DNA from: Paludibacteraceae bacterium
GTDB lineage: Bacteria > Bacteroidota > Bacteroidia > Bacteroidales > Paludibacteraceae
Reading direction: 5' to 3'
Assembly (NCBI GenBank): GCA_905234835.1
Contig: CAJOIZ010000018.1
Span: forward strand, 22,550-86,549
DNA length: 64,000 bases
Every line of letters begins with the position of its first letter. Position 1 is the stretch's first letter. The position numbers were made by a program, and so were the translations under genes. The notes under the pieces are model-generated. The model saw nothing but the letters and a program-made list of their open reading frames with translations. It searched no databases and had not been told where the DNA came from. Below, one piece after another: positions 55,757 to 63,856 of the stretch.

Positions 55757-55961
55757 CTATACCATAACTTCGGTTTTTCAAATCCGTCACTGCAAGTTCT
55801 TACATTTTTTATCTCTGTAAAGAAAAAGAAACGTTGTGTTTATCGGAATTATTAACATTTTCCACATCCAATTATTTTGTTTGTATTTTCAATCCATATA
55901 ATAAAAAATAATAATCGGATTTCTACGGTCAGAACAAGGATAATTCGTTTCTGAAGAACGT

Positions 55962-56483
55962 ATGTACAGGACGGAAGGCATAGTATTAGCGGTGCAGAGG
56001 AAGAGCGACACAACTTCATTAGTGCATCTCTATACGCGGGAATACGGAAGGGTCCTGTATATGGTGTATGGCGGACGGGGAGGCAGAAAACGTTCAGGCG
56101 GCGTCAATATGAACATGCTGACCCCGCTTTCGTGGGTGGATATAGAAGGCAGGGAACTGCCGGGTCAGACGCTCCATTCGCTCGTTTCTGCCCAGTTGCA
56201 TTATGTTCCTAACCATCTGCCGGTGGATATCAAGCGGCAGTGCCTCGCGATGTTCATGGCAGAGGCGCTGTACAAGACACTTAAACACCCTCTGTCTGAC
56301 GAGAGGGTGTTTGACTATCTGTGCGGGCAGATTGTGGAACTGGACACGGGCGACTCCATCGAGCATATAGCGGGTCATTTTGTCAGCCGTCTGTCCGAAC
56401 TGTTAGGTTACGGCGGCGAGCCTTTGGAGGAGTTCAGGAATCTTCATTCTGCCGCTCTGCTCAATATGCTTTCCACTAACTGA
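55962..56483 (+). CDS. recO: RecO DNA-repair protein, short form
   Basis: A 173-residue RecO with its OB-fold N-terminus (MYRTEGIVLAVQRKSDTTSLVHLYTREYGRVLYMVYGGR, about 1-80) and the start of the helical domain. RecO is usually about 230-245 residues, so about 60 C-terminal residues are missing. The stop lies inside the antisense 3' end of cobB (overlap 56444-56483). RecO loads RecA on SSB-coated DNA. Functional status uncertain. Confidence 0.85.
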   Translation: MYRTEGIVLAVQRKSDTTSLVHLYTREYGRVLYMVYGGRGGRKRSGGVNMNMLTPLSWVDIEGRELPGQTLHSLVSAQLHYVPNHLPVDIKRQCLAMFMAEALYKTLKHPLSDERVFDYLCGQIVELDTGDSIEHIAGHFVSRLSELLGYGGEPLEEFRNLHSAALLNMLSTN

Positions 56484-57145
56484 GGCACGCCCTCGGTGGC
56501 TTTTTTTCTGATGTGCTGTATTCTTGCCCCGTAAGGCGAGAGAGCGGGCTGTCCCGGGTCAATAAGGTAGATTTGCGCTTTATCCGGCGCGTACTGCAGC
56601 AATGATGCGGCGGGATAGACGTTCAGACTGGTGCCCACCACAATCATAATGTCTGCCGTGGAGGCTATGTCGCAGGCTAACGTGAAGTACGGCACGCCTT
56701 CCCCGAAAAAGACTATGTAGGGTCTGAGCAGCGATCCGTCCGGGTGACGGTCGCCGTAGTGCTGTTCCCATCCGTTGAGCGGCACGGTGGCTGTCTCGTT
56801 GATGGACGAGCGCAGTTTGGTTATCTCCCCGTGGAGATGTACTACGTTTTTAGCACCTGCCCGTTCGTGCAGGTCGTCCACGTTCTGGGTGATGATCTGT
56901 GTGGAGGGCATAGCCTGCTGCAGTCTGGCTATGGCTATGTGGGCGGCGTTGGGTTGCGCTTTCAGCGCGTCGCGACGGCGGGCGTTGTAAAAGTCCACGA
57001 GCAGTTGCGGGTTGCGCTCCCAAGCCTCGTGGGTGCAGATGTCCTCCACGCGGTATTTCTCCCACAGTCCGTCCGAGTCACGGAACGTGCTCAGTCCGCT
57101 TTCGGCGCTGATTCCCGCGCCAGTGAATACTACGATTTTTTTCAT
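56444..57145 (-). CDS. cobB: NAD-dependent deacylase (class III sirtuin)
   Basis: A 233-residue sirtuin: VFTGAGISAESGLSTFRD, TQNVDDLHERAG and HLHGEI..., VGTSLNVYPAASLL. It carries the Y-x-x-R pair (FYNARRRD) that marks class III (SIRT5-like) enzymes, which remove succinyl/malonyl groups. The zinc cysteines of other sirtuins are not visible, as in several Bacteroidetes CobB. Convergent with recO, 40-bp overlap. Confidence 0.92.
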   Translation of the reverse strand: MKKIVVFTGAGISAESGLSTFRDSDGLWEKYRVEDICTHEAWERNPQLLVDFYNARRRDALKAQPNAAHIAIARLQQAMPSTQIITQNVDDLHERAGAKNVVHLHGEITKLRSSINETATVPLNGWEQHYGDRHPDGSLLRPYIVFFGEGVPYFTLACDIASTADIMIVVGTSLNVYPAASLLQYAPDKAQIYLIDPGQPALSPYGARIQHIRKKATEGVPQLVESILSRAAE

Positions 57146-57240
57146 TGTTGTGAGTATTGGTTGGTTATGTTTATTTCAGTGTATATGCTGTTTATATAAT
57201 TTTTTTTGGAATGGTACAAAAGATTGTTGTTACAGACAAA

Positions 57241-58413
57241 TCAATACATCAACCCGAATGCCCAAAGAGGAATGATCTGACGGGCGGCGTATTCAATCTC
57301 ATCCCGCACCACAAAACCGTTCTGGATTTCTGATATCTGTTTTTTACCTTTTTTCTTACCGCCTACCTCAAATGTATAGTCCCCTACGCAGAAATCGCTC
57401 ACTTGTGAGGATATCACTTCGTGCGTCACATGTAATTGGTTATAAAAGAATGTCTCCCGTACATTGCCGATTTCTGCCTTTTCACCTGCTAAAGCATATT
57501 GGATATTTGTGTTATTGAGATACACTTTCTCCACTTTTCCGAGTCCGCGCATTCCGCCTGTGTCATCGCGTAACTGGCCTATCATCTCTGCTTTTTCCAT
57601 GAATAGCAAGTAAGTAGGTACATCATTCCGGCTGATGTGCAATTCGTTTGCCAACGACTGTGCTTCCGGCTTATATGGTGCATTTTGCGCAATGATGGAT
57701 AACATCTGCCGCAACTTGCGTCCCGTAGCCGGACTCATCTTCGCATAATGCGGAATGTCTGACTCCATCGTCTGGCGGATTACATTTTGCATACGTTCCT
57801 GAAAATCGCCTTCTAACGAGAATGGATAATATCCGTCCCGCAGATATTGCCGGAAAAGCGGTAACGGATGCGGTAATTCTTTTAACTGTGCCTTTCCTGC
57901 CAGTATATCTTCCAAACTATACACCGGCACATCGATGTCATGCACCAACTTAAGATACTCACGGAACGACATACCATGCAGATGCCGCATGATGATGCGC
58001 CGGCTCAAGTCTGCCTCTCCGTCCAACAGGTCTAAGATAGATGAACCTGTGATGAACACTTTCAAGGCAGGATGGGTATCGTATATCTGTTTTATCTCGC
58101 GGCTCCAACCATCGTATTTGTGTATTTCATCTATATAAAGATGACTCCCACCCTCTTTCACAAACTCATCCGCCAACTTTGTCAATGTGTGAAGTGTGAA
58201 ATAACTGTGATCGGCAGACACATAGAGACTGTGCTCTTCAGGAGTCTCGATAATATGTTGTTTCACCATTGTACTCTTACCTACACCCCGTCCTCCTGTC
58301 AGGCATAGGAGACGTTTGTTCCAATCCATTTGGTGGTACAGATACCGCTTGAAATCTACCGATGTCAAATCCAATTGCTCCTTCATGTACTGCAATAACG
58401 CTTCGTTTATCAT
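57241..58413 (-). CDS. AAA ATPase (ATPase 6), paralogue of ATPase 1
   Basis: A 390-residue ATPase with Walker A TGGRGVGKST (about 39-48), Walker B HLYIDEIHKYDGWSREIK and sensor FITGSSILDLL. It has a winged-helix-like part (ELHISRNDVPTYLLFMEKAEMI), and the tail has the EVGGKKKGKKQ segment. Very like the gene at 276-1472. ATG at 58413; leader about 60 nt carrying its own repeats. Confidence 0.85.
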   Translation of the reverse strand: MINEALLQYMKEQLDLTSVDFKRYLYHQMDWNKRLLCLTGGRGVGKSTMVKQHIIETPEEHSLYVSADHSYFTLHTLTKLADEFVKEGGSHLYIDEIHKYDGWSREIKQIYDTHPALKVFITGSSILDLLDGEADLSRRIIMRHLHGMSFREYLKLVHDIDVPVYSLEDILAGKAQLKELPHPLPLFRQYLRDGYYPFSLEGDFQERMQNVIRQTMESDIPHYAKMSPATGRKLRQMLSIIAQNAPYKPEAQSLANELHISRNDVPTYLLFMEKAEMIGQLRDDTGGMRGLGKVEKVYLNNTNIQYALAGEKAEIGNVRETFFYNQLHVTHEVISSQVSDFCVGDYTFEVGGKKKGKKQISEIQNGFVVRDEIEYAARQIIPLWAFGLMY

Positions 58414-58431
58414 AGCCGCATTTATTTTATT

Positions 58432-58511
58432 TGCACTTTCTATGGTGCATATTTTTATAGTTTATGCACTTTTCACGGTGCAAAATTATTGCTTTTTTGA
58501 GATGTACACAA
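58432..58511 (-). promoter_or_regulatory. Two 33-bp-phased inverted repeats plus promoter of ATPase 6
   Basis: TGCACTTTCTATGGTGCA (58432-58449) and TGCACTTTTCACGGTGCA (58465-58482) are 33 bp apart. Minus-strand promoter: TTG 58509-58511, 20 nt, TAATTTTG 58481-58488, so one repeat touches the -7 and the other is in the leader. A third unit is not seen. Confidence 0.7.
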
Positions 58512-58669
58512 ACTTTTACACAAAAATAGCTGCAATTTTTTTCTCTGCCCAAATATATCTTCCGGCATCTGTCTGTTGGAATTCAAGAAAATGAGGATGA
58601 AGTATGTTTCAACAAAAGCAGAGTGTTAAGTTTTCTGGCGGTGGCGGACTTTGGTGACAGATCTTCAAT

Positions 58670-58957
58670 CTACAGAAGTGAAGACGGTGCAGCCAACAGA
58701 GGCACACATACCAACGCCAATGTGCCGAGGATGAAGAGGACAAAAACGGATACGGCGGCTATGAGCAGCGCCTTTTTTGTCCTGTGGTTCCTGGTCAGTG
58801 CCGTCCAAATGGTGGTCACCATATAAAAACACACCAGCAGCGGCTCGATAACGACAAACAGCAGGACGTTGATGGCGCCATACGACAGCGGTGTGTGCCT
58901 GCTCCACCACACCATACAATCAATACAAAAATCGCAAAAACAATTACCTGTGTACAT
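58670..58957 (-). CDS. Small membrane protein, family B (copy 2)
   Basis: A 95-residue protein with two hydrophobic segments. It shares with 59388-59690 the pattern C-x-x-C-x-x-W-W-S followed by L/V-S-Y-G-A and then a long hydrophobic stretch. Last gene of the candidate toxin operon, 25 bp after the family A gene. Role is probably immunity or a membrane partner (inference). Confidence 0.65.
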   Translation of the reverse strand: MYTGNCFCDFCIDCMVWWSRHTPLSYGAINVLLFVVIEPLLVCFYMVTTIWTALTRNHRTKKALLIAAVSVFVLFILGTLALVCVPLLAAPSSLL

Positions 58958-58982
58958 AATTGAAATCGTTTTTTTATTCTTC

Positions 58983-59363
58983 TTAAAGGATATTTTGAAT
59001 GATGATCCGCCTGAATGTCAATGTCCAGGGAATCGCAAGAGACAATGCATTGACAACGTATGCGGCTGTTATCAGCAGGGTATGGACAGATTGGGTTATT
59101 CTCGCGCTTCCGAACTTCTTTTCCAGAAAAAACAATACCCCGCCATGTGTGCCCAAGACAATAACCGGAAAGACAATAATGCAGCCGGCGAAAGCCAATG
59201 TATAGAGAAGCACCATATAAAACGGTTTTTCCCAGGCAAGCGCCGATTCAAACAAACATTCATACACACACATACGCATAAGATACGCATAAAGAAAGTT
59301 CCACAATACGGTATGAACAATGAAAATCTTGTTTCCTTTCAGGAAAAGCCAAAAATCCTTCAT
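58983..59363 (-). CDS. Small membrane protein, family A (copy 1)
   Basis: A 126-residue protein with about three membrane helices. Starts MKDFWLFLKGNKIFIVHTVLW and shares GxHGG(V/F)L-FFL with the 60739-61122 protein. Between two family B genes, forming B-A-B. Confidence 0.7.
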   Translation of the reverse strand: MKDFWLFLKGNKIFIVHTVLWNFLYAYLMRMCVYECLFESALAWEKPFYMVLLYTLAFAGCIIVFPVIVLGTHGGVLFFLEKKFGSARITQSVHTLLITAAYVVNALSLAIPWTLTFRRIIIQNIL

Positions 59364-59387
59364 AATACCACTTTTTATACGGGGACA

Positions 59388-59690
59388 TTAACTGACCATA
59401 CTGAACGAGACACACAGGATAGGCGCAACAAAGAATATGCCGACACCAAACAGGAGGCTCAGGAAGAAGGAAACCGCCATAATTGGAAAAACGATTCTGC
59501 CTTTGGAAGACTTGCCGCCATAGAAAACCGACAGTGTCGTCACGAAAAAGAAAACTATCAGACACAGCGGCAGGACATACATCAGCATCAAGCAGACAGC
59601 GCCATACGAAACGCCCAGTTCTTCACTCCACCAATACATACACTCGCAGCACGCCTCCCAAACGATATTATCAGAAAAGGGCATAATCAT
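59388..59690 (-). CDS. Small membrane protein, family B (copy 1)
   Basis: A 100-residue protein with CCECMYWWSEELGVSYGA and two hydrophobic segments. Its ATG shares one base with the stop of the candidate toxin gene (TAATG at 59690), a coupling often seen for effector/immunity pairs. Confidence 0.7.
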   Translation of the reverse strand: MIMPFSDNIVWEACCECMYWWSEELGVSYGAVCLMLMYVLPLCLIVFFFVTTLSVFYGGKSSKGRIVFPIMAVSFFLSLLFGVGIFFVAPILCVSFSMVS

Positions 59691-60559
59691 TACTGTTTAA
59701 GATTACGTTTGATACTGAATTTGTTTTTCTTTTCATCAAGGTCGGTGTTTTTATGTCCGTGTTCTCCTGCCAAGCGTCTTAACCAAGCATAAAGCCGCCG
59801 ACTGCCGTTATAATTACCCTGTCCTACATTGAAATCATAGGTGTCTTCTACTTCATAACCGCCTTTATACAATTTTACTTTATAATCACCAAGAGTCGCT
59901 TCAACTTGTTCAAGCGGCGTAAACATTTTTTGGAAAATACCGCTATTGGGAGCGTAAGATCTTCCGTACATCAATGGATATAACGTTGTCGCATCGATAC
60001 CGAATCTTATCGTGTCATTCGGATGCTTGTCGAAATACTCCTTATAACCTCCTTTTAGCAAAAGACTGTTTGTATAACCTAATCTGAATCTCACCTGCTC
60101 ATCTATCACTTTAAGTTGGTCGTTTGTCATATTCTGCTCTGTATAAGTAGTGGGTTTAAGGTTATGTTTGTTTCCAGCCACATCACGCATAAAGTAATAA
60201 GCGGGAGTATTAGAAAAACAATACAATAGTGGTCCCCAAGGAAAAGTCATCTTGGCCAAAGTGCGTTTACCTATTGAAGCAAGTGATTGCTGAACAGGCA
60301 GCGTAGGAGGTAAAACGGTATTAGTACTGGATTTAGAAGCAGGATGCGAAAAATACCAATAATATTCATCATCAATAGATTGTGTACGGTTAGTTATAGG
60401 AGTTACGAGGTCATACTGTGGAACATCCGTAAGAGAAAAAGACCCTCCATTTTTTTTGACATCTGAAACAGGTTTTGTCCCATATACACAAAGAGCATCC
60501 GCCAGAGATGAAGTCTTACGAAGGTAAGCGTCTTTAAGAGAAATACGATGTTTTTTCAT
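59690..60559 (-). CDS. Candidate toxin/effector with colicin-M-like motif
   Basis: A 289-residue soluble protein without signal peptide. The C-terminal segment EVEDTYDFNVGQG..R..YAWLRRLAGEHG..KFSI contains D-x-Y-D-F, reminiscent of the catalytic DxYD of colicin M (which cuts lipid II), though the following HR of colicin M is not seen. N-terminal half looks like a structural pretoxin (VQQSLASIGKRTLAKMTFPWGP). Coupled to small membrane proteins that could protect the host. A promoter is at 60638-60667. This reading is tentative. Confidence 0.5.
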   Translation of the reverse strand: MKKHRISLKDAYLRKTSSLADALCVYGTKPVSDVKKNGGSFSLTDVPQYDLVTPITNRTQSIDDEYYWYFSHPASKSSTNTVLPPTLPVQQSLASIGKRTLAKMTFPWGPLLYCFSNTPAYYFMRDVAGNKHNLKPTTYTEQNMTNDQLKVIDEQVRFRLGYTNSLLLKGGYKEYFDKHPNDTIRFGIDATTLYPLMYGRSYAPNSGIFQKMFTPLEQVEATLGDYKVKLYKGGYEVEDTYDFNVGQGNYNGSRRLYAWLRRLAGEHGHKNTDLDEKKNKFSIKRNLKQ

Positions 60560-60637
60560 AGTCTGAATAATAAATTTAATAGTACATTTAACACTAATAA
60601 TAACTTTATTACAAATAAATTATGTATAAGTTTGCCG

Positions 60638-60667
60638 CAAAGGTATACGGATGAATTGTATATGCAA
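60638..60667 (-). promoter_or_regulatory. Promoter of the candidate toxin operon
   Basis: Minus strand: TTG 60665-60667, 19 nt, TACCTTTG 60638-60645; ATG at 60559. Confidence 0.55.
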
Positions 60668-60738
60668 AATTTTTAGAGCAAAAATAATCACAAACAATCA
60701 ACTCTATAAGATTTACTGCAAAACTGGAAGGAAATGGT

Positions 60739-61122
60739 TCAAAAACTAAGGGATAATGTAGCGAGTGCTGCAAGAAATACAAACCATGATATAAAAAGGA
60801 CGATTGCATTGACAATGTAACCCGCATATATCAACAGCATATAGAGCAATTCGGCTATTTTCCCTTTTTGGAATATATGTTTTAGGAAATACAGAAACCC
60901 TCCGTGTACACCCAGTAGAAGCATCGGAACGAAGATAATAAACAATGCAAATGACAATGTGTCCAGAATCCCCTTGAAGGTAATGGGATTCATAGAAGAA
61001 TACGGACTGATGAACTTGTTGTCAATCAAGCAGAGTACAAAAACCCCGAAAAGAAGAAGCCACAATACGGAATGCACCAAGAAAATCTTGTTCCCTTTTA
61101 GAAAAAGGCAAAAGCTCTTCAT
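60739..61122 (-). CDS. Small membrane protein, family A (copy 2)
   Basis: A 127-residue, three-helix protein: MKSFCLFLKGNKIFLVHSVLW, VPMLLLGVHGGFLYFLK, VNAIVLFISWFVFL. Paralogue of 58983-59363. It lies upstream of the toxin promoter, so may be expressed independently. Confidence 0.7.
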   Translation of the reverse strand: MKSFCLFLKGNKIFLVHSVLWLLLFGVFVLCLIDNKFISPYSSMNPITFKGILDTLSFALFIIFVPMLLLGVHGGFLYFLKHIFQKGKIAELLYMLLIYAGYIVNAIVLFISWFVFLAALATLSLSF

Positions 61123-61290
61123 ATTACTGCTCGTTATCGTATAAATCAGTTTTTTGCATACACAATCACTCTCATTTTCTATACATTGAAACAGGTGCGA
61201 TTTCTCTTTTCCTTGAGATATATGTTTTTATCCTCATTTATTTATTCTCGGTGCTTTAACGATTGTAATGAAGACGTCTTATATATTTGT

Positions 61291-61674
61291 TTACTTTTGT
61301 TTAAGACACCTTGACAGAAACAATGCAGACTCACCTTTTGATTCCAAGTAATTGTAAATACAATCAAAAGTTTGGATAAGCCTAAATTCTCTCGTATTAT
61401 TTTTAGCGTCTTCAAAATCCATTTCGGAAAATTCACTCATAAGTATATGTGTGAATTTTCGGCACAAGAGAATAATCTGCTGTTTGTATTCTTCGTAAAA
61501 CCAATCAACTTTAGAATTTTGCTCAAGAAGAATTTTCAAGTTGTCGCTAAACAACGAAATTACCAAAAAGATAACTGTCTTGACAGTGGATTTGTAATCA
61601 TTGGTACATTTACTTGTATTATTTCTGCCTCCTCTGCAAATTTTCGCATGTAATTGATATATTTGTTCCTCCAT
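61291..61674 (-). CDS. Unknown protein overlapping the DUF3820-like gene
   Basis: A 127-residue frame on the same strand as 61560-61931 but in another frame, with a 115-bp overlap. Content is helical and charged (FSDNLKILLEQNSKVDWFYEEYKQQIILLCRKF). Could be a separate gene or the shifted end of the first. No family. Confidence 0.45.
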   Translation of the reverse strand: MEEQIYQLHAKICRGGRNNTSKCTNDYKSTVKTVIFLVISLFSDNLKILLEQNSKVDWFYEEYKQQIILLCRKFTHILMSEFSEMDFEDAKNNTREFRLIQTFDCIYNYLESKGESALFLSRCLKQK

Positions 61675-61931
61675 GGGATAGTTAATAAGATTTCTATCCC
61701 TTCGGAGTATTGCTGATATTCGTACTGCCTTTCGGATTTTATGTTGCTAAAGATTTCATTACATATTTTCGCATATTGTATTGCTTCATCCGTAAGCGTA
61801 AAATTCGGGATATTAGTAATACACCAATAAATGTACATTGCATCATTTTCAAGGACATAAGACACTGACTTATTGCGATATTTGCCAAATCCGAGAAGGT
61901 CTGACAGATTATATGGCTGCTTTTTCTTCAT
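61560..61931 (-). CDS. DUF3820/ExoX-C-like domain protein
   Basis: A 123-residue protein. Residues 10-52 (LSDLLGFGKYRNKSVSYVLENDAMYIYWCITNIPNF) match the small domain seen at the C-terminus of ExoX-like nucleases and in DUF3820 proteins (FGKYKGK-x-x-E-V-x-x-x-D-x-x-Y-L-x-W). The part after residue 85 may be out of frame. Directly 4 bp after the 61936-62397 gene. Confidence 0.6.
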   Translation of the reverse strand: MKKKQPYNLSDLLGFGKYRNKSVSYVLENDAMYIYWCITNIPNFTLTDEAIQYAKICNEIFSNIKSERQYEYQQYSEGIEILLTIPWRNKYINYMRKFAEEAEIIQVNVPMITNPLSRQLSFW

Positions 61932-61935
61932 TGTC

Positions 61936-62397
61936 TTATGCTTTTATTATTCCGACTTCGGTTGCCCAATCAAGCACAGCTTTTCTGCTTTCAGAAAAAT
62001 AACAATTATCCAACACCTCGGTTACTTGTTTTTCCACGTCCTCTTTGCTAAAGTCCAACTGTTCTTTCAAACATGCTTGAAAAAAGTATTTGCACAGTTC
62101 ATCCTTGATGCTTTCCATTGCTGTCTCGCGTGAATAATATGTCCCTTGTGGCAGGACAATATCTGCTATTACTTGCTGTTTCTCACCATATAGCACCACA
62201 ATCTTGTTCAAGAATGAGCATCCGGTCCCTTCTGCGAACCCTTCAACAATTGTTAATCCGGCGGCTTTACGCATACCAATTTGATAGTTGAAGCCGGAAG
62301 TGGCATGAAATGATTGAAGCAAAGTTGTACCTGTAGTTACTGATTTGCCTATCGGTTTGGCCGTATTGACAAGTGTATGTTCCATCGTTCTATGCAT
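61936..62397 (-). CDS. Unknown protein, tandem paralogue 2
   Basis: A 153-residue protein similar to the one encoded at 62390-62848: both have a Thr/Ser/His-rich N-terminus, then a G-x-x-Y/F...(K/R)-x-A-x-G-L-x-I-x-E-x-x-x-E-G segment and a helical end. Overlaps it by 8 bp. No family recognised. Confidence 0.65.
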   Translation of the reverse strand: MHRTMEHTLVNTAKPIGKSVTTGTTLLQSFHATSGFNYQIGMRKAAGLTIVEGFAEGTGCSFLNKIVVLYGEKQQVIADIVLPQGTYYSRETAMESIKDELCKYFFQACLKEQLDFSKEDVEKQVTEVLDNCYFSESRKAVLDWATEVGIIKA

Positions 62398-62848
62398 TTA
62401 ATTGCTTTAATGTTCTTTGTATTTCATATATTTGGTTGCCAAAGAAGGCTCTGTTAACAATTTCTGATACCGTCTTTTGCACTTCGATACGGTTCAGTAA
62501 TTTATGGTCTTTTGCAGCTGTTTGCTCAATCATATTTGTTAGCATCGTAACGGCACATTGCTTTGATGTTACGCGACTATAAAGCTTACAATGAAACCAT
62601 TTCTCACAGACGAGAGCCTTTGTCTTAATGTCATATATGTGTAAACCATTGAGGAAGGTATGCGCATAACCTTCTCCTATATCTTCTTTGATAAGGAGTC
62701 CTTCAGCCATACGTAGCGCGTTGAAATAGGTGTTGCCCGCCATTGAAGTATAGCCGGCACCTACGAGTGCATTAAGATTGTGGGAGAATGTTACAGAAGT
62801 GGGAGTCGCCAGACCCAAATTTTTGAAAAGAGTGATTTCTTGTGTCAT
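62390..62848 (-). CDS. Unknown protein, tandem paralogue 1
   Basis: A 152-residue protein, first of two tandem paralogues (NTYFNALRMAEGLLIKEDIGEGYAHTFLNG). A TACTTTTG-like -7 (62875-62882) and a TGTGCAA/TTGCACA dyad (62892-62910) lie upstream, so it is probably regulated by a DNA-binding protein. Function unknown. Confidence 0.65.
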   Translation of the reverse strand: MTQEITLFKNLGLATPTSVTFSHNLNALVGAGYTSMAGNTYFNALRMAEGLLIKEDIGEGYAHTFLNGLHIYDIKTKALVCEKWFHCKLYSRVTSKQCAVTMLTNMIEQTAAKDHKLLNRIEVQKTVSEIVNRAFFGNQIYEIQRTLKQLNA

Positions 62849-62891
62849 ACACCGTATCTTTTGGTTTTCGGTTGCAAAAGTACGGCGTTAG

Positions 62892-62910
62892 TGTGCAACC
62901 TATTTGCACA
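62892..62910 (-). promoter_or_regulatory. Operator-like dyad upstream of the tandem paralogues
   Basis: TGTGCAA-CCTAT-TTGCACA, two 7-bp arms, just upstream of a TACTTTTG -7-like element at 62875-62882. No good -33 is seen at 20 nt, which fits an activator or masked promoter. Confidence 0.45.
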
Positions 62911-62986
62911 ATCGGTTAAAATGTTGTTGGAATGACTATCTTTGGCACTTTGAGTTCGAAACCAAGTAGAAATCTATTGAAAATTT

Positions 62987-63856
62987 CTACACTCTATTAC
63001 TATTGTTTTTTGCATATTGTAGAATTTCACCAAGTTTTGGATACCCGGTAATAACAGAACGAACATACCTTGCAAGTGTACCTAAAAAGTGGAGATAATA
63101 GTAAGTCCTATTTAGCTCAATACGGTCAAAAATAGCTTGTTCCCATTCTGTGAGTTTAGAGCCTCTATGATTCCAATTGCGACATTGGTATATATCATTA
63201 AGTGAACTTGTAAATTTATTATAACTTTCATAATCGGAATTTTTGAGCATTGCACTATATTCGAAATAATAAACTATTATACGCATTTTATCGTTTGCAA
63301 ATTGATTTTGCAATGGTTTTTTAGCTTTTTCTACAGCATAAGGAGTTTTGGTGTCTCTATTCTTTCCGGGAAAAATAAGGTCAGCTATGGAATATTTTTT
63401 CTTTTTGACTTTTTCACGAACACTGATTTTGGGAGATATAGCTTGCTTACTAATATCATCATAAATAGATATATACGCAGATTCTTCCCACATATTCCCT
63501 ACAATTTCATCTAAAGTTCTATTGATACATAGTTGGTTAGTAATCCCTTCAATCTGTTGATAAAGTGCGAGGCAAAAGTCACCAAAGTTATCACGTCGAC
63601 GGAACATCTCCATACGCACAAAATCATTAACAAGAGAAGGAATTATCTCCCGAATGGGGAATCCAAGATAAAACTGTTCTGCTTGGCAGCGAGCATTTTT
63701 CTCTATACAATATTCATAAATCTGCTCTATCTTCTCTGCTCCAATAGGCATAGTTGATAATTCAGATAACAGATAATCCAAAAGTTCCTTCTCTTCTTGT
63801 GACTTTAATTGTACCACGAGAGTGTGGAGGCGTTGTTTATATTGTTCTTTATCCAT
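62987..63856 (-). CDS. Unknown protein with HEPN-like end
   Basis: A 289-residue cytoplasmic protein, mostly helical. The segment YQCRNWNHRGSKLTEWEQ near residue 235 contains R-N-x-x-H, close to the RNxxxH catalytic motif of HEPN ribonucleases, with IRIIVYYFEYSAML-like helices before it. No partner gene is visible in the window. The HEPN link is a motif-level guess. Confidence 0.5.
   Translation of the reverse strand: MDKEQYKQRLHTLVVQLKSQEEKELLDYLLSELSTMPIGAEKIEQIYEYCIEKNARCQAEQFYLGFPIREIIPSLVNDFVRMEMFRRRDNFGDFCLALYQQIEGITNQLCINRTLDEIVGNMWEESAYISIYDDISKQAISPKISVREKVKKKKYSIADLIFPGKNRDTKTPYAVEKAKKPLQNQFANDKMRIIVYYFEYSAMLKNSDYESYNKFTSSLNDIYQCRNWNHRGSKLTEWEQAIFDRIELNRTYYYLHFLGTLARYVRSVITGYPKLGEILQYAKNNSNRV

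Noticed and set aside
55720..55961. Possible replication origin between corA and recO
   Set aside because: Only TTATCAACA-like words with a mismatch to TTATCCACA, no dnaA nearby and no strand switch; better explained as a terminator hairpin and AT-rich leader.
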